A stretch of DNA of 64,000 nt from an uncultured Clostridia bacterium (GCA_934149305.1 CAKPEF010000001.1:118835-182834); one strand, 5' to 3'. Counted from the first letter of the stretch, positions 18,514-27,352 are shown. A program made the numbers and translations. The notes: generated by a model not told the origin, from the sequence alone.

Positions 18514-19230
18514 TTATCTTCTAAAAATTTTATCTTGTAACTCTTCATTCTCTTCAAAACTTAATGTTTGATTTTCATTATCGTAATATATATAAGCTTT
18601 TCCATCTACCTTAAATATGTATATTCCCTCTTCATTTTCGTTTATATTGCCACTTTCTTCTCCGCCATCTGGTGTTTTTAAAACATATTCTTTAGTTTCC
18701 GAATTTATTTCAAGAGTTGTGCCATCATCTAATTTCCAAGTACCATTTATGGTTTCTAATATCTCTTCATTTGTTGTATATTGCATTCCTGTCACATCAT
18801 TATCTTTGTAATAATCATATTCAGAAATATATTTAAAATCACCAAAATCATCTAAACTATATTCACAAACCACATCTTCTACCGCATATGAATTTTTAAT
18901 ACCCTTTTTCCACCAATTGTTATAGAATTCTTTTGCATCCATATATTGTGTAACATTTCTTGCACCAACTGCTTCAAATGTTTGCATCTCGGCAATGAAA
19001 TCACTTGATATTTTTAGTGTATATATGACATCAGATTCTGCTTCGAAATCTCCAGAAATCGCTGTAAATGAAATTGCATAGCCATTTTGACAAGGTAATA
19101 CTTCTTTTATTTTAATCATTGTCATATTTGGTATTGGTGTTTCGCTTAATTCGACATAGTTTCCACACGCTGTAAGACACACGCACACAACTAATAGGCC
19201 TAAAAGCAATAAAACTTTTTTAATATTCAT
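18514..19230 (-). CDS. Putative lipoprotein
   Basis: A 238-residue exported protein of unknown function. Starting at 19230 it has a short K-rich n-region, a hydrophobic stretch and a lipobox LTAC at about residues 18-21, so it should be lipid-anchored outside the cell. The C-terminal third (NGTWKLDDGTTLEINSETK...) resembles the small beta-barrel repeats found in many Firmicutes lipoproteins. AAGGTGGA precedes two ATGs six bases apart; the second is better spaced. It is followed by a strong terminator. There is no functional context. Confidence 0.75.
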   Translation of the reverse strand: MNIKKVLLLLGLLVVCVCLTACGNYVELSETPIPNMTMIKIKEVLPCQNGYAISFTAISGDFEAESDVIYTLKISSDFIAEMQTFEAVGARNVTQYMDAKEFYNNWWKKGIKNSYAVEDVVCEYSLDDFGDFKYISEYDYYKDNDVTGMQYTTNEEILETINGTWKLDDGTTLEINSETKEYVLKTPDGGEESGNINENEEGIYIFKVDGKAYIYYDNENQTLSFEENEELQDKIFRR

Positions 19231-19391
19231 ATTCATTCCACCTTTTTTGTTTTTGATAGTGTTCAATCTTTATGAAGTACATTTATGTTTAAAACATTTT
19301 TTATAGCAATTAAATAATATCTTGCTTTTTATAAGTTACATTACACTACCTTATTTTGTTAATGATATTCTATACTCTAATTGAATTTTTT

Positions 19392-20256
19392 TCAATCATT
19401 TTTAGAAACAAAAGATTTGCATATATATATTTCTTGGTACTTTTCTTTTAAAATCTTGTATGCTTTTCTAGCTTCTTCTTTTGATTTGAATATTCCATAA
19501 ACGCACGAGCCGGAACCCGTCATCAAACTATTTATCGCACCAGCTTCTTTAATATCATTTTTTATATTTTCTATTTTTGAATCATCTATAACATTTTCAA
19601 AAATATTATACATGCCTGATGCCACAAGATTTATATCGTTCTTTTGCAATCCTTCTATAATTTCTTCTGTAAAATCTTTTTGGATAATGCCATCTTTTGA
19701 ATCAATTTTTTGATACATATATTTTGTATCGCATGATATGTCTGGCTTTATAATAACTATGTAATAATTTAAGTTTGTATTAAGACAAGTTATAATATCA
19801 CCAATCCCCTCAGCTTTTACAGGCACATTATACAAACATGGAACAACATCAGCACCGATTGTTTTTCCTATATTGCACATTTCTTCTTTAGTCATTTTTA
19901 AATCAAATAATTTATTCATTGCAATGATAAAGCTAGCAGCATCCGTGCTACCACCAGCCATACCAGCTTGCATAGGGATTTTTTTATTTAATCTAACTTC
20001 AACCCCGAGACACTTTTGGATATATTTTTTTTAGTTTTATGTATGTTTTAAAAAGTATATTTTTCTCATTACTAATTTCGCTTACATTAGTTTTAAGAAC
20101 CATATTATTGCTTTCAATCTTTTTTATAAAAAGTTCATCGTACAAATTAACCTTTTGGAAAACAGATTTTATATCGTGATAACCATCTGCTCTTTTACCT
20201 GTAACTAACAAATTCAAATTGATTTTAGCTCTTGCTTTTGTAAATATTTCTTGCAT
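19392..20256 (-). pseudogene. ispE: IspE, 4-diphosphocytidyl-2-C-methylerythritol kinase, with a one-base frameshift
   Basis: IspE phosphorylates CDP-ME in the MEP isoprenoid pathway. The N-terminal frame (20256 to about 20006) has KARAKINLNLLVTGKRADGYH and breaks at KVSRG. The next frame resumes with VEVRLNKKIPMQAGMAGGSTDAAS, the GHMP ATP-binding motif, and ends at 19392 after GSGSCVYGIF. Removing one G from the GGGG run at 20003-20006 restores an uninterrupted frame. The span, 865 bases, is 3 x 288 + 1. The pathway is normally essential, so I favour a sequence error over a dead gene. It starts 31 bases after rtcB. Confidence 0.88.
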
Positions 20257-20287
20257 AAATTCTCCTTTTGGTATGATTTTTGGTTTT

Positions 20288-21499
20288 CTATTTTTTCCAC
20301 TCTGGAAGTTCCGATGCCTTGAAATTATATACTGGTTTAATTATTTTTGTTACCTCAACAGTTGGCTTTATTTTTTCTAAGATTTCCTCTATTGGTTTGT
20401 ATACAAATGGTGCTTCATCTTTTGTTTCTTCTCTTACCGAAGTGGTATAAATATCTTTCATTGCCTCTTTGTATTTTTCTAGGTCAACTGTCTCTGCTGC
20501 TTGCTTTCTCGACATTATTCTTCCAGCTCCGTGTGGTGCAGAATTATTCCAATCTTCATTTCCTTTTCCTACTCCAATAATACAACCATCTCTCATATTT
20601 ATAGGTATTATTACACTTTGTCCTTTTTTAGCCGAAATAGCTCCCTTTCTTATAATGTTATCTTCGAACGAAATATAATTGTGAATCGATTCAAAATAAT
20701 TATCTAAATTCCAATTCATATAATCAGCTATTATTTTTGCAATTGTATATCTATTTAGTACTGCAAACTCTTGACAAAGCTTCATATCATGCAAATATTG
20801 GTCTCTATACTCGCCCTCTAAATATGCTAATTCGTATGGAATCACATTCTTGTTCTTATCATATTCTTTCTTTAATTCATTTAGCCTTGCTTGAATTTCA
20901 CTTTGCCTACCTTGCTCTTTATATATTTTTATTGTCTCATTTCTATTATTCAAATAATCTATCAAACCATGATTAACTATTTGGTCTGCTAGTTCTTGAT
21001 ATAGCTCTGCAACTTGTGCACCCAAATTTCTTGAACCCGAATGGATAACTAAATATTTTTCTTTATCATCTGCCTCATCTATCTCTATGAAATGATTTCC
21101 ACCACCTAAAGAACCAACCGAATTTTCAATCCATTCATAACTTTTTAGTTTGTCATAACAATATAATTGTTTCAAATCAAACTCCACTCTTTTATTTTCA
21201 TTTACATTCATTCCCGATGGTATATTCTCGTTTATAAAATCATCTAATTTCTTGTAATCAATATCAATCTTGCCTAGATTGGCACATAGCATTCCACAAC
21301 CAATGTCTACACCAACTATATTAGGAATAACCTTATCTCCAAAATCACCTGTGAACCCTATTACACAACCTTTTCCTGCATGCACATCTGGCATTATTCT
21401 TATCTTGCAATCTTTAAATGCATCTTGCGATAACAATAAATCGATTTGTTCTATTGCTTTTTCTTCTATGTTATCTGTAAATATTTTTAGATCTCTCAC
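20288..21499 (-). CDS. rtcB: RtcB-type RNA ligase
   Basis: Joins RNA 2',3'-cyclic phosphate (or 3'-phosphate) ends to 5'-OH ends with GTP and Mn2+, repairing cut tRNA or other RNA. Family motifs are present: PDVHAGKGCVIG, the metal cysteine in GVDIGCGMLCA, GGGNHFIEID, IHSGSRNLG and the guanylated histidine in SAPHGAGRIMSR near residue 330. At about 403 residues it belongs to the shorter RtcB group. No ATG fits; the GTG at 21499 is placed 8 bases after GAGGAG. It lies downstream of a TROVE-like/VWA gene and a tiny RHH gene, a known type of RtcB context. Confidence 0.93.
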   Translation of the reverse strand: MRDLKIFTDNIEEKAIEQIDLLLSQDAFKDCKIRIMPDVHAGKGCVIGFTGDFGDKVIPNIVGVDIGCGMLCANLGKIDIDYKKLDDFINENIPSGMNVNENKRVEFDLKQLYCYDKLKSYEWIENSVGSLGGGNHFIEIDEADDKEKYLVIHSGSRNLGAQVAELYQELADQIVNHGLIDYLNNRNETIKIYKEQGRQSEIQARLNELKKEYDKNKNVIPYELAYLEGEYRDQYLHDMKLCQEFAVLNRYTIAKIIADYMNWNLDNYFESIHNYISFEDNIIRKGAISAKKGQSVIIPINMRDGCIIGVGKGNEDWNNSAPHGAGRIMSRKQAAETVDLEKYKEAMKDIYTTSVREETKDEAPFVYKPIEEILEKIKPTVEVTKIIKPVYNFKASELPEWKK

Positions 21500-21518
21500 T
21501 TTTTTCACTCCTCTTCTT

Positions 21519-21587
21519 ATTATACAAAATTAGGACACTAAAAATAAACCATAATGATTTTCATTATTGTTATCTTATAATGTCCTT
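21519..21587 (-). promoter_or_regulatory. Hairpin and -10 element upstream of rtcB
   Basis: A long imperfect hairpin (21532-21587; outer GGACA/TGTCC, inner CATAATGA/TCATTATG) sits in the 85-base gap between the RHH gene and rtcB. On the minus strand it is followed by TAATTTTG and then TATAAT (21519-21524), 20 bases before the start. It could attenuate read-through while rtcB keeps a second promoter. Confidence 0.45.
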
Positions 21588-21593
21588 TAAGTT

Positions 21594-21746
21594 CTATTTA
21601 TTTTTTTCTAGATAATCATCTACTAATTCTTCAATTACTTGTGCCAAAGAAATAACTCTTTTTTCTTTCATTGATTTATCGATTCTGACTCTTTCTAGCT
21701 TTTCTTTGGTTTCTTCCCACATTCTAACTGTGATAAATTTCTGCAT
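21594..21746 (-). CDS. Small ribbon-helix-helix-like protein, 50 aa
   Basis: Too short for most gene callers but well supported. The ATG at 21746 follows AAGGAGGAAA and starts 13 bases after the DUF2828-type gene stops. The protein opens MQKFITVRMWEETKEKLERV, a beta strand then helix, followed by a second charged helix (AQVIEELVDDYLEK). This is the pattern of CopG/Arc-type ribbon-helix-helix DNA-binding proteins. It could autoregulate the operon or act as an antitoxin-like subunit. The length and family are clear; the role is inference. Confidence 0.72.
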   Translation of the reverse strand: MQKFITVRMWEETKEKLERVRIDKSMKEKRVISLAQVIEELVDDYLEKNK

Positions 21747-21759
21747 ATTGCTTTCCTCC

Positions 21760-23187
21760 TTAAAGTAATTTTGTGTACTTTTCTAGAGTACTTAACATTG
21801 CATTAACTGGTGTGAATTTTTCTAAATCCAAAAGATTGTCTAATATGGCTGTCGAAAAACCGCTAACCATTATCACATCGTTATCATATTTTGTGGCTGG
21901 CACTCCCATTGTATTGCAAGCTACATTCCAAAAGATGATTTTAGGAAGAGTATAACCAGCTTTATTATATGCCTTTTTCCAGCCATCCAAATTAGTACCG
22001 CTCTTTGAGTAAACGCCTGTATCAAATTCCATGTCTGAAATTATAATTATATGCGATGGCATTTCTTCTTTTCCTATTTTATTTTTTTCTGCAGTATTTA
22101 GTACTAATTTAAATGCTTTATCTATGTCTGTATTTGCAACTATAGATTCAAAGTTATTTACTTTTTCTACAATAGTATTTCCTTTAATTTCTTGAATCTT
22201 TGGTGTATCTGAAAATGTAATAAAATGATTCTTGAAAATACCATTGTTCCTTTCTGCTATATATGTTGCAAGTCCAATAGAATTGGCATATGGCATACAA
22301 CCATAATCGGTCATTGAACCAGAAGTATCTGCCATTACTAAAATATTTTTACTATATCCGTTTAAAATGTCTTTTTGGTTATTCCACATGTTGTCTAAAA
22401 GTTTTTCATCAATGACATTTCCGAAAATAATATCTCTTATTATTTCATAGCAATACAATCCAGTAGTATTTATTTTCTTTTCACCATTTGCCACTTGTTC
22501 TAAATACATAGAATATGCATCTTGACAATGAACATTAAATGCTTTTCTATATTTTAACATTGCCTTAGTAGGAACTTTTTCGAAATCTATTTCTGCATAA
22601 TTTTTATCTGTTAATTTTGTTTCTATCAAAGACAATTTTTTTCTAATCGAACTCAAAGTTTTTCTATATTCTTCTTCAGTAATATTCAATTTTTTTATTA
22701 TTATTTTTGCCGTTTCATTTGCAGTATTGTGCGTTCTATGAGATGGCAACCATTTGGCAAGTAATGACGGAGTATCAGATACCTTATCTTCCTCAAGTTG
22801 CTTTTTAATTAAATTTACAACTTCTTCATCAATCTGTGTATCTAATCCCTCTAGTATGTAATCCCATCTTCCAAGTTTAGATATTAACGGGAGTATTTTT
22901 AATGCCGATTCTTTTTCGTTTTTGCAAAGATAGCCAAAAATCGTTTTAAATAATAGTCTTTCTCCTTTACCATCTCTAATGTCTAAAATATATAATAAAT
23001 TAGCTAAAGCAAGAGTTTTATCCTCTTCAAAAGCTATTTTATATTTTCTAATTATTTCATCTGTATCTTGATATCTAGACAATCCGGCAAACACATCAAG
23101 GTTTGCGTCATAAGTAGAACTATAATATTCTCCGTCTTTTGTATTAGATATTGTGTTATTCTTTTTTAATGCATCTAGAAAACTCAC
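21760..23187 (-). CDS. TROVE-like/VWA protein (DUF2828 type)
   Basis: A 475-residue protein with an all-helical N-terminal two thirds and a C-terminal von Willebrand A domain. The helical part carries LLYILDIRDGKGERLLFK, KLGRWDYILEG and SLLAKWLPS, matching the DUF2828 family, which resembles the TROVE/Ro60 RNA-binding ring. The VWA MIDAS is ADTSGSM near residue 290, with IISDMEFD further on. By analogy with Ro60/Rsr it would bind structured or damaged RNA. The start is a GTG at 23187, 8 bases after AAGGAG. It is the first gene of the operon leading to rtcB and is preceded by a structured leader RNA. Confidence 0.78.
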   Translation of the reverse strand: MSFLDALKKNNTISNTKDGEYYSSTYDANLDVFAGLSRYQDTDEIIRKYKIAFEEDKTLALANLLYILDIRDGKGERLLFKTIFGYLCKNEKESALKILPLISKLGRWDYILEGLDTQIDEEVVNLIKKQLEEDKVSDTPSLLAKWLPSHRTHNTANETAKIIIKKLNITEEEYRKTLSSIRKKLSLIETKLTDKNYAEIDFEKVPTKAMLKYRKAFNVHCQDAYSMYLEQVANGEKKINTTGLYCYEIIRDIIFGNVIDEKLLDNMWNNQKDILNGYSKNILVMADTSGSMTDYGCMPYANSIGLATYIAERNNGIFKNHFITFSDTPKIQEIKGNTIVEKVNNFESIVANTDIDKAFKLVLNTAEKNKIGKEEMPSHIIIISDMEFDTGVYSKSGTNLDGWKKAYNKAGYTLPKIIFWNVACNTMGVPATKYDNDVIMVSGFSTAILDNLLDLEKFTPVNAMLSTLEKYTKLL

Positions 23188-23245
23188 TGCTTTCAACTCC
23201 TTTTTATAAAATAAACAAGCCACTATTTAACTATTTTCTACCTAC

Positions 23246-23291
23246 TTAGAGCGAATTTGGTTTCTAAGACCAAATTCATCTTCTAAGTTTT
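23246..23291 (-). other. Second hairpin in the TROVE-like leader
   Basis: CTTAGA/TCTAAG encloses GAATTTGGT/ACCAAATTC, about 60 bases before the RBS. No T-run follows, so it is not a simple terminator. It may mark a processing site that separates the upstream RNA from the mRNA. Confidence 0.5.
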
Positions 23292-23329
23292 TTGGGTAAA
23301 AATATTTTCACCAATAATTTGCTGTAAGT

Positions 23330-23443
23330 GGCTTTAGTTACAAGACACGCAGAAATCTTATCTAGTACGAACTAGATTGGGATTAAATCCCCGATTTCTT
23401 TATCATTTTCAATATGAATTTATTTGCTGTATGTGTCTATGCC
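23330..23443 (-). ncRNA. Candidate Y-RNA-like structured RNA upstream of the TROVE-like gene
   Basis: Read 5' to 3' on the minus strand, the predicted transcript begins GGCATAGACAC. AGACAC (23438-23433) pairs with GTGTCT (23348-23343), and GGC/GCC (23443-23441 with 23332-23330) can close the base. Inside is a three-way junction: GAAATC/GATTTC (23398-23393 with 23357-23352), a GGGAT-TTA-ATCCC hairpin (23391-23379) and a TCTAG-TTCGTA-CTAGA hairpin (23376-23361). The last resembles a tRNA T-arm with TTCG in its loop. A tRNA-like end plus a stem of paired termini, about 114 nt, next to a TROVE-like gene and rtcB, is the pattern of bacterial Y RNAs. It might instead be a cis-acting leader. Confidence 0.5.
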
Positions 23444-23446
23444 AGT

Positions 23447-23475
23447 ATAATATCACAATGTGTCATTTGTGTCAA
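23447..23475 (-). promoter_or_regulatory. Sigma-A promoter of the candidate Y RNA / TROVE-like operon
   Basis: Minus strand TTGACA (23470-23475), 17 bases, TATTAT (23447-23452). The -35 overlaps the stop codon of the upstream gene. Predicted initiation is near 23440-23443, more than 250 bases before the TROVE-like start codon, leaving a long structured leader. Confidence 0.75.
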
Positions 23476-23951
23476 TATTTTTTTATTATCTCTTTTACCG
23501 CTTCTATTCCTATAGCAATTCCGCCTTGATTAGTTGAAATCACTAACACTTCCGGTGTTATTTGAAATGGAAACAAACGAGATTTGATATTTTTAAAATT
23601 ACCATTTAGAAAATCCTCTTTATTATTCATTATATCTATTCCGATAAAAGTTGATATTATCTCTAGTGGTAATTCTTCTATATCCATTCCAAACCCTTTG
23701 TAAAGTTTTCTAACATCTTCTTTTATACTCAAATATTGTTCTTCATTTATTGCTGTTGGAAACGCATCTACAATCTTTTCTTCTTGATTTAAACATATGC
23801 AAATATTTTGATCATTCCACTTGCCTAAATATATATTTAATCCAAGCTTTTTCTTATTTGAATATGCTTCATCTACTGCATTCATTACCTTTTGCTCTGT
23901 ATCTGCTCCAATATTTATCCATTCTTTTGCGATTTTATTTTTATTAAACAT
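23472..23951 (-). CDS. Hypothetical protein, 159 aa
   Basis: I do not recognise it. It is a soluble protein opening MFNKNKIAKEWINIGADTEQ, with a central GKWNDQNICICLNQEEK beta hairpin-like segment and a C-terminal LVISTNQGGIAIGIEAVKEIIKKY. There is no signal peptide or membrane helix. AAAAGGAG precedes the ATG. Its stop codon lies within the promoter of the next operon, so it is a separate unit, probably co-transcribed with the M20 peptidase upstream (46 bases). Confidence 0.7.
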   Translation of the reverse strand: MFNKNKIAKEWINIGADTEQKVMNAVDEAYSNKKKLGLNIYLGKWNDQNICICLNQEEKIVDAFPTAINEEQYLSIKEDVRKLYKGFGMDIEELPLEIISTFIGIDIMNNKEDFLNGNFKNIKSRLFPFQITPEVLVISTNQGGIAIGIEAVKEIIKKY

Positions 23952-23997
23952 TTTTATTCTCCTTTTTTATTCTAAAAATCTTTTGTACTATAATAGC

Positions 23998-25026
23998 TCA
24001 CGCATATTTTTCGATTATCATCTTGTACTGTTCCACTAGTTTATCATAGCTTTCTTTTTCTATGTATTCATTTATTTCATGTGCTGTAACAGGTCCTGTT
24101 CCAAGTATTATTTTCGACTTGCAATTTACAACACTAGCCTCTGTCAAGAAATTAGCAGTTTTTTGATTGTTTTTTATATCCACATCATTTATAAACGGTT
24201 TTATTCTTTCTAGTATTTCGTAATTACAATCATATTTTTTCGATAGAGTTTCAATCATTTTTCCTATCTCTTCTATATGTTCTGTTTTTACCACTCTAAA
24301 GTCTAGTGTAGCGTAACATTCTGCAGGAATGGAGTTCTTGGCACTTCCACCTTTTAGGATTCCTACATTCATCGTTGTATAAGGTATACCAAATTTATCA
24401 TTCACATCGTTTTTTATATTTTCTATATAAAACTTTTCAAGTTCGCTTAAAAATTTTATAGCATTTAAATTTGCGCTTTTGCCTTTGTCTGGATTACTAG
24501 AGTGCACCTTAATTCCTTTAAAATGTAAATCACATTCTAAAAGTCCTTTACTTCCTATTAAGATTTCATTATATGTGGGCTCTCCAAATATCATGAAATC
24601 AGGAAACTTTTCATTTCTTTTTATTATATTATAAATTCCTTCGAATCCTCTCTCTTCATCATATGTAAAAAATAGCTTTATTCCATTTTTTATTTTATTT
24701 AAATCTATCCTTAAAATAGCGTCTAATATTGCTGCAATTCCACTTTTCATATCGCAAACGCCAAGCCCATATAGATTGTCACCTTTTTCTGTTAAGGTAA
24801 ATGGATCTGTACTCCAACCATCTATGTATTCGACCGTATCAGTATGTCCAAGAAAACCAAAAGTAGGATTTTTTCCATAACTCATTATTAGATATTTTCC
24901 TTTATAATCTGCGCTAAAGCCTATCGATTTTAATATATTTTCAATGTAATTGATTATTTTATCATTTTCTTTATCTTTTATTGTATTAAATTTAACTAAA
25001 TCCTTTAAAATATTATACTTTTCCAT
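23998..25026 (-). CDS. M20-family metallopeptidase (ArgE/DapE type)
   Basis: A zinc-dependent deacylase or dipeptidase of the cytoplasm. The metal ligands are visible: GHTDTV near residue 63, the GVCDMKSG Asp near residue 94, TYDEERG near residue 127 and a late His in VTAHEINEY. The lid/dimerisation domain lies between. At 342 residues it is at the short end for the family. The ATG at 25026 follows GGAGGTG; a GTG six bases upstream is less likely. The amide substrate cannot be read from sequence. Confidence 0.87.
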   Translation of the reverse strand: MEKYNILKDLVKFNTIKDKENDKIINYIENILKSIGFSADYKGKYLIMSYGKNPTFGFLGHTDTVEYIDGWSTDPFTLTEKGDNLYGLGVCDMKSGIAAILDAILRIDLNKIKNGIKLFFTYDEERGFEGIYNIIKRNEKFPDFMIFGEPTYNEILIGSKGLLECDLHFKGIKVHSSNPDKGKSANLNAIKFLSELEKFYIENIKNDVNDKFGIPYTTMNVGILKGGSAKNSIPAECYATLDFRVVKTEHIEEIGKMIETLSKKYDCNYEILERIKPFINDVDIKNNQKTANFLTEASVVNCKSKIILGTGPVTAHEINEYIEKESYDKLVEQYKMIIEKYA

Positions 25027-25061
25027 AAGCACCTCCGACTATTTTTAGATATTTTGCCTAA

Positions 25062-25493
25062 CTAGTTAAGGTATTTCATATAAAATCTATTTTCTAATTC
25101 TTTTACTACATTAAATCCTAATTTCTTGTACAAAGAAATTGCTCTTACATTATCTTTATATACCCATAAATATACCGTATTACTGCTTTTCAAGATACCA
25201 CTTATTACCTTTGTGCCTATACCATTATCTCTATATTTTTCATCTATAAATATCTCATCTAGCATAATGCCATCATCTTTTTTAACCACAAGATAACATC
25301 CAACCCTTTGGTTATCGCATATAATCATTTTGTAATCTTTTGCTTCTAATGGTATGTGTTTATCAACATATTTATTGATTTTAGAAATTTCTTCTTCAGA
25401 TAAATCATGAACATATTTATAAATATTATATAGCTTTGCTCTTTTTATGTAATCAATATCATTTTCATTTGCTTTTATTAAAGTGAATTTCAT
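25062..25493 (-). CDS. GNAT-family N-acetyltransferase
   Basis: A 143-residue acetyl-CoA-dependent transferase. The acetyl-CoA loop is in FIDEKYRDNGIGTKVISG (R-x-x-G-I-G form) near residue 85. The terminal SLYKKLGFNVV is a classic GNAT ending. The ATG at 25493 follows AAAAAGGAG. It lies 35 bases upstream of the M20 gene on the same strand, so they are likely co-transcribed. The acceptor is unknown. Confidence 0.87.
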   Translation of the reverse strand: MKFTLIKANENDIDYIKRAKLYNIYKYVHDLSEEEISKINKYVDKHIPLEAKDYKMIICDNQRVGCYLVVKKDDGIMLDEIFIDEKYRDNGIGTKVISGILKSSNTVYLWVYKDNVRAISLYKKLGFNVVKELENRFYMKYLN

Positions 25494-25537
25494 GTAATTT
25501 TCTCCTTTTTGTTGAATATACATAAGCTTCAAACACA

Positions 25538-25830
25538 TCAAACTTTCAGATTGACCTTCATCAGGAATCTTTCTATCAATATATTTATACCATTCTCATT
25601 TTCCAAATTCAAGTTTTTTGGTGTTTGGGGTATCACAGCATGAAACGCAAGTAACATTTCATCATACCTTACATAATTTACAGTATTTAATCTTTAATGC
25701 CTCTAATCATCTTTTTATCGAATATACTGATATCATAATGTTCAGGTGCCAACGTTTCATTGCTTTTCAACAGAAAAAGAGCTGATTTTATAAAATCAAC
25801 TCCACATACTAATTGGCATTCACGATACAT
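25538..25830 (-). pseudogene. Degenerate coding remnant between the VWA gene and the GNAT gene
   Basis: The 350-base gap 25494-25844 has no intact gene. Minus-strand frame one (25830-25687) reads MYRECQLVCGVDFIKSALF... for 47 codons. A second frame (25681-25538) continues with VNYVRYDEMLLAFHAVIPQ... to a stop. Both have protein-like composition and follow one another, which suggests one decayed gene of about 95 codons. I cannot assign a family. It may also be two spurious frames. Confidence 0.35.
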
Positions 25831-25844
25831 TTTCCACAATATTA

Positions 25845-27332
25845 TTATCTGCTCACATCTCCAATTGAATCATCTCTACTAACTAAACGCAATTGTTCTA
25901 ATTGTCTTTCTGTAATATTTATAACTTTGCCACAGCAAGGATTAAATGCTTTATTCCCATATACCAGCCATATGATATTTTCTCTTTTCAAATCTTCTTT
26001 TGGCATTGTACCAGGGCAAGGATAACCATCTGTAAATACTATTTTGTTAATTTCTTTCTTTTTAGTAAAACTTCTTACCGCTAAATCCCAATCTTCTGTC
26101 CAGGCAGAACTTCCTCTAGCCTCTCTGGGTATTGTAAAATTGTCTATATCTCTTTCATTCTTAATATCTACAAGCCCCCAAAACCTCTCATTAAAGCATC
26201 CTACTTTTAATTTTGATTGCTTTAATATCGGTTTTATTTGTCTTAAAAATGCTTTTACTAAATCCAAATTTACTGATCCAGAAACATCTATCATAATTTC
26301 AGTTTCCGCCTCATCTTCTATATCGTTTTCTTCTAACCTGTAAGCATAATTATTTTCCGCAATAGAACGTTTTTGACTCCAAATTGTTTCTGTTTTTTCT
26401 ACTTCTCTTCGTAATAAGGTTTTCCAATCAATATTTTCTCTACTCTCACCTATACTTCCAAGTTTTATTGACTCCTCCTCTTGCATTCCTCTTATATCGT
26501 GTTTTGTTTTCTCACGCCTTGCTTTAAATCTCTCTCTTTTTTCCTGTCTATTATCTTCAAATTCGCCTCTTTCATCAAATGTCATTTGTGGTTGTTCATC
26601 AATTTCTTTTTGCTTTTCTGCTTCATCCTTTTCTTGTTTTTGATCAGCCTTTTGCCCATGTTGTTGATTTCTAAATGCTTCTTCCCATAAACTATGGTCA
26701 TCTCCTTGATGTGATGGTTGTTCATTTTCTTTTCCAGTCTTTTTGCCTTCTGAATTTCCATCACTTGGATTTTCATTCTGCTCTTGCTTTCCTTCTTGAT
26801 TACCACCTTTACCATTTTGATTACTATCTTTATTTTCATTATCTTGGCTCTGTTCACCACTATCGCCTTGATTTTGTTCCTTGTTTTCTTGTGCTTTTTG
26901 TTGATTCTCTTTTTCTTTTGATAAAATCTCATAAAATTCTTCTGCCGAATAATTTAATGCTTCTGGCATATTTACATATCCTTCTTTAATTGTAAATCCA
27001 TCTCTCTCTAAATTAGCATTTATGATAGCATCAGTTGCAATATTCCATAAATTTAAATTCCTTTTTTTGCCATCTTTATCTTTCAATCTATACATATGCA
27101 TAAATTTAATGTGCATTATTTCGTGTGCTATTGTAAACAATCTATCATCTTCACTTAAACTCTCAAAGTAATTAAGATCAACATATATGTTTTTTCCATC
27201 TGTTGCTGCAGTATGAAATGGCAAATCATCTCTAAACTCTATATTTGCATCTGCAATTTCACTTCCAAATCGAGGATATTTGACCAACATTTTTCTTGTT
27301 ACATCGTATATCATATCTGCATTAATACCCAT
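25845..27332 (-). CDS. Putative metallopeptidase-VWA protein (DUF2201 type), partner of MoxR ATPases
   Basis: A 495-residue protein. The N-terminal metallopeptidase-like domain carries HEIMH at residues 70-74. A K/E/Q/N-rich low-complexity linker spans roughly residues 155-290. The C-terminal VWA domain has the MIDAS MIDVSGS near residue 355 and TDGYPCPG near residue 435. This architecture is usual for the VWA partner of MoxR AAA+ ATPases; together they remodel or activate other proteins. The ATG at 27332 follows AAGGAAG. It is the last gene of a run that begins with three MoxR-type genes at 35132. Confidence 0.85.
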   Translation of the reverse strand: MGINADMIYDVTRKMLVKYPRFGSEIADANIEFRDDLPFHTAATDGKNIYVDLNYFESLSEDDRLFTIAHEIMHIKFMHMYRLKDKDGKKRNLNLWNIATDAIINANLERDGFTIKEGYVNMPEALNYSAEEFYEILSKEKENQQKAQENKEQNQGDSGEQSQDNENKDSNQNGKGGNQEGKQEQNENPSDGNSEGKKTGKENEQPSHQGDDHSLWEEAFRNQQHGQKADQKQEKDEAEKQKEIDEQPQMTFDERGEFEDNRQEKRERFKARREKTKHDIRGMQEEESIKLGSIGESRENIDWKTLLRREVEKTETIWSQKRSIAENNYAYRLEENDIEDEAETEIMIDVSGSVNLDLVKAFLRQIKPILKQSKLKVGCFNERFWGLVDIKNERDIDNFTIPREARGSSAWTEDWDLAVRSFTKKKEINKIVFTDGYPCPGTMPKEDLKRENIIWLVYGNKAFNPCCGKVINITERQLEQLRLVSRDDSIGDVSR

Positions 27333-27352
27333 CCGCTGCACTTCCTTTCTAT

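Noticed and set aside
26582..26932. 116-codon basic frame inside the VWA gene
   Set aside because: It is a frame-shifted reading of the low-complexity linker, consisting almost only of K, M, I, R and N.
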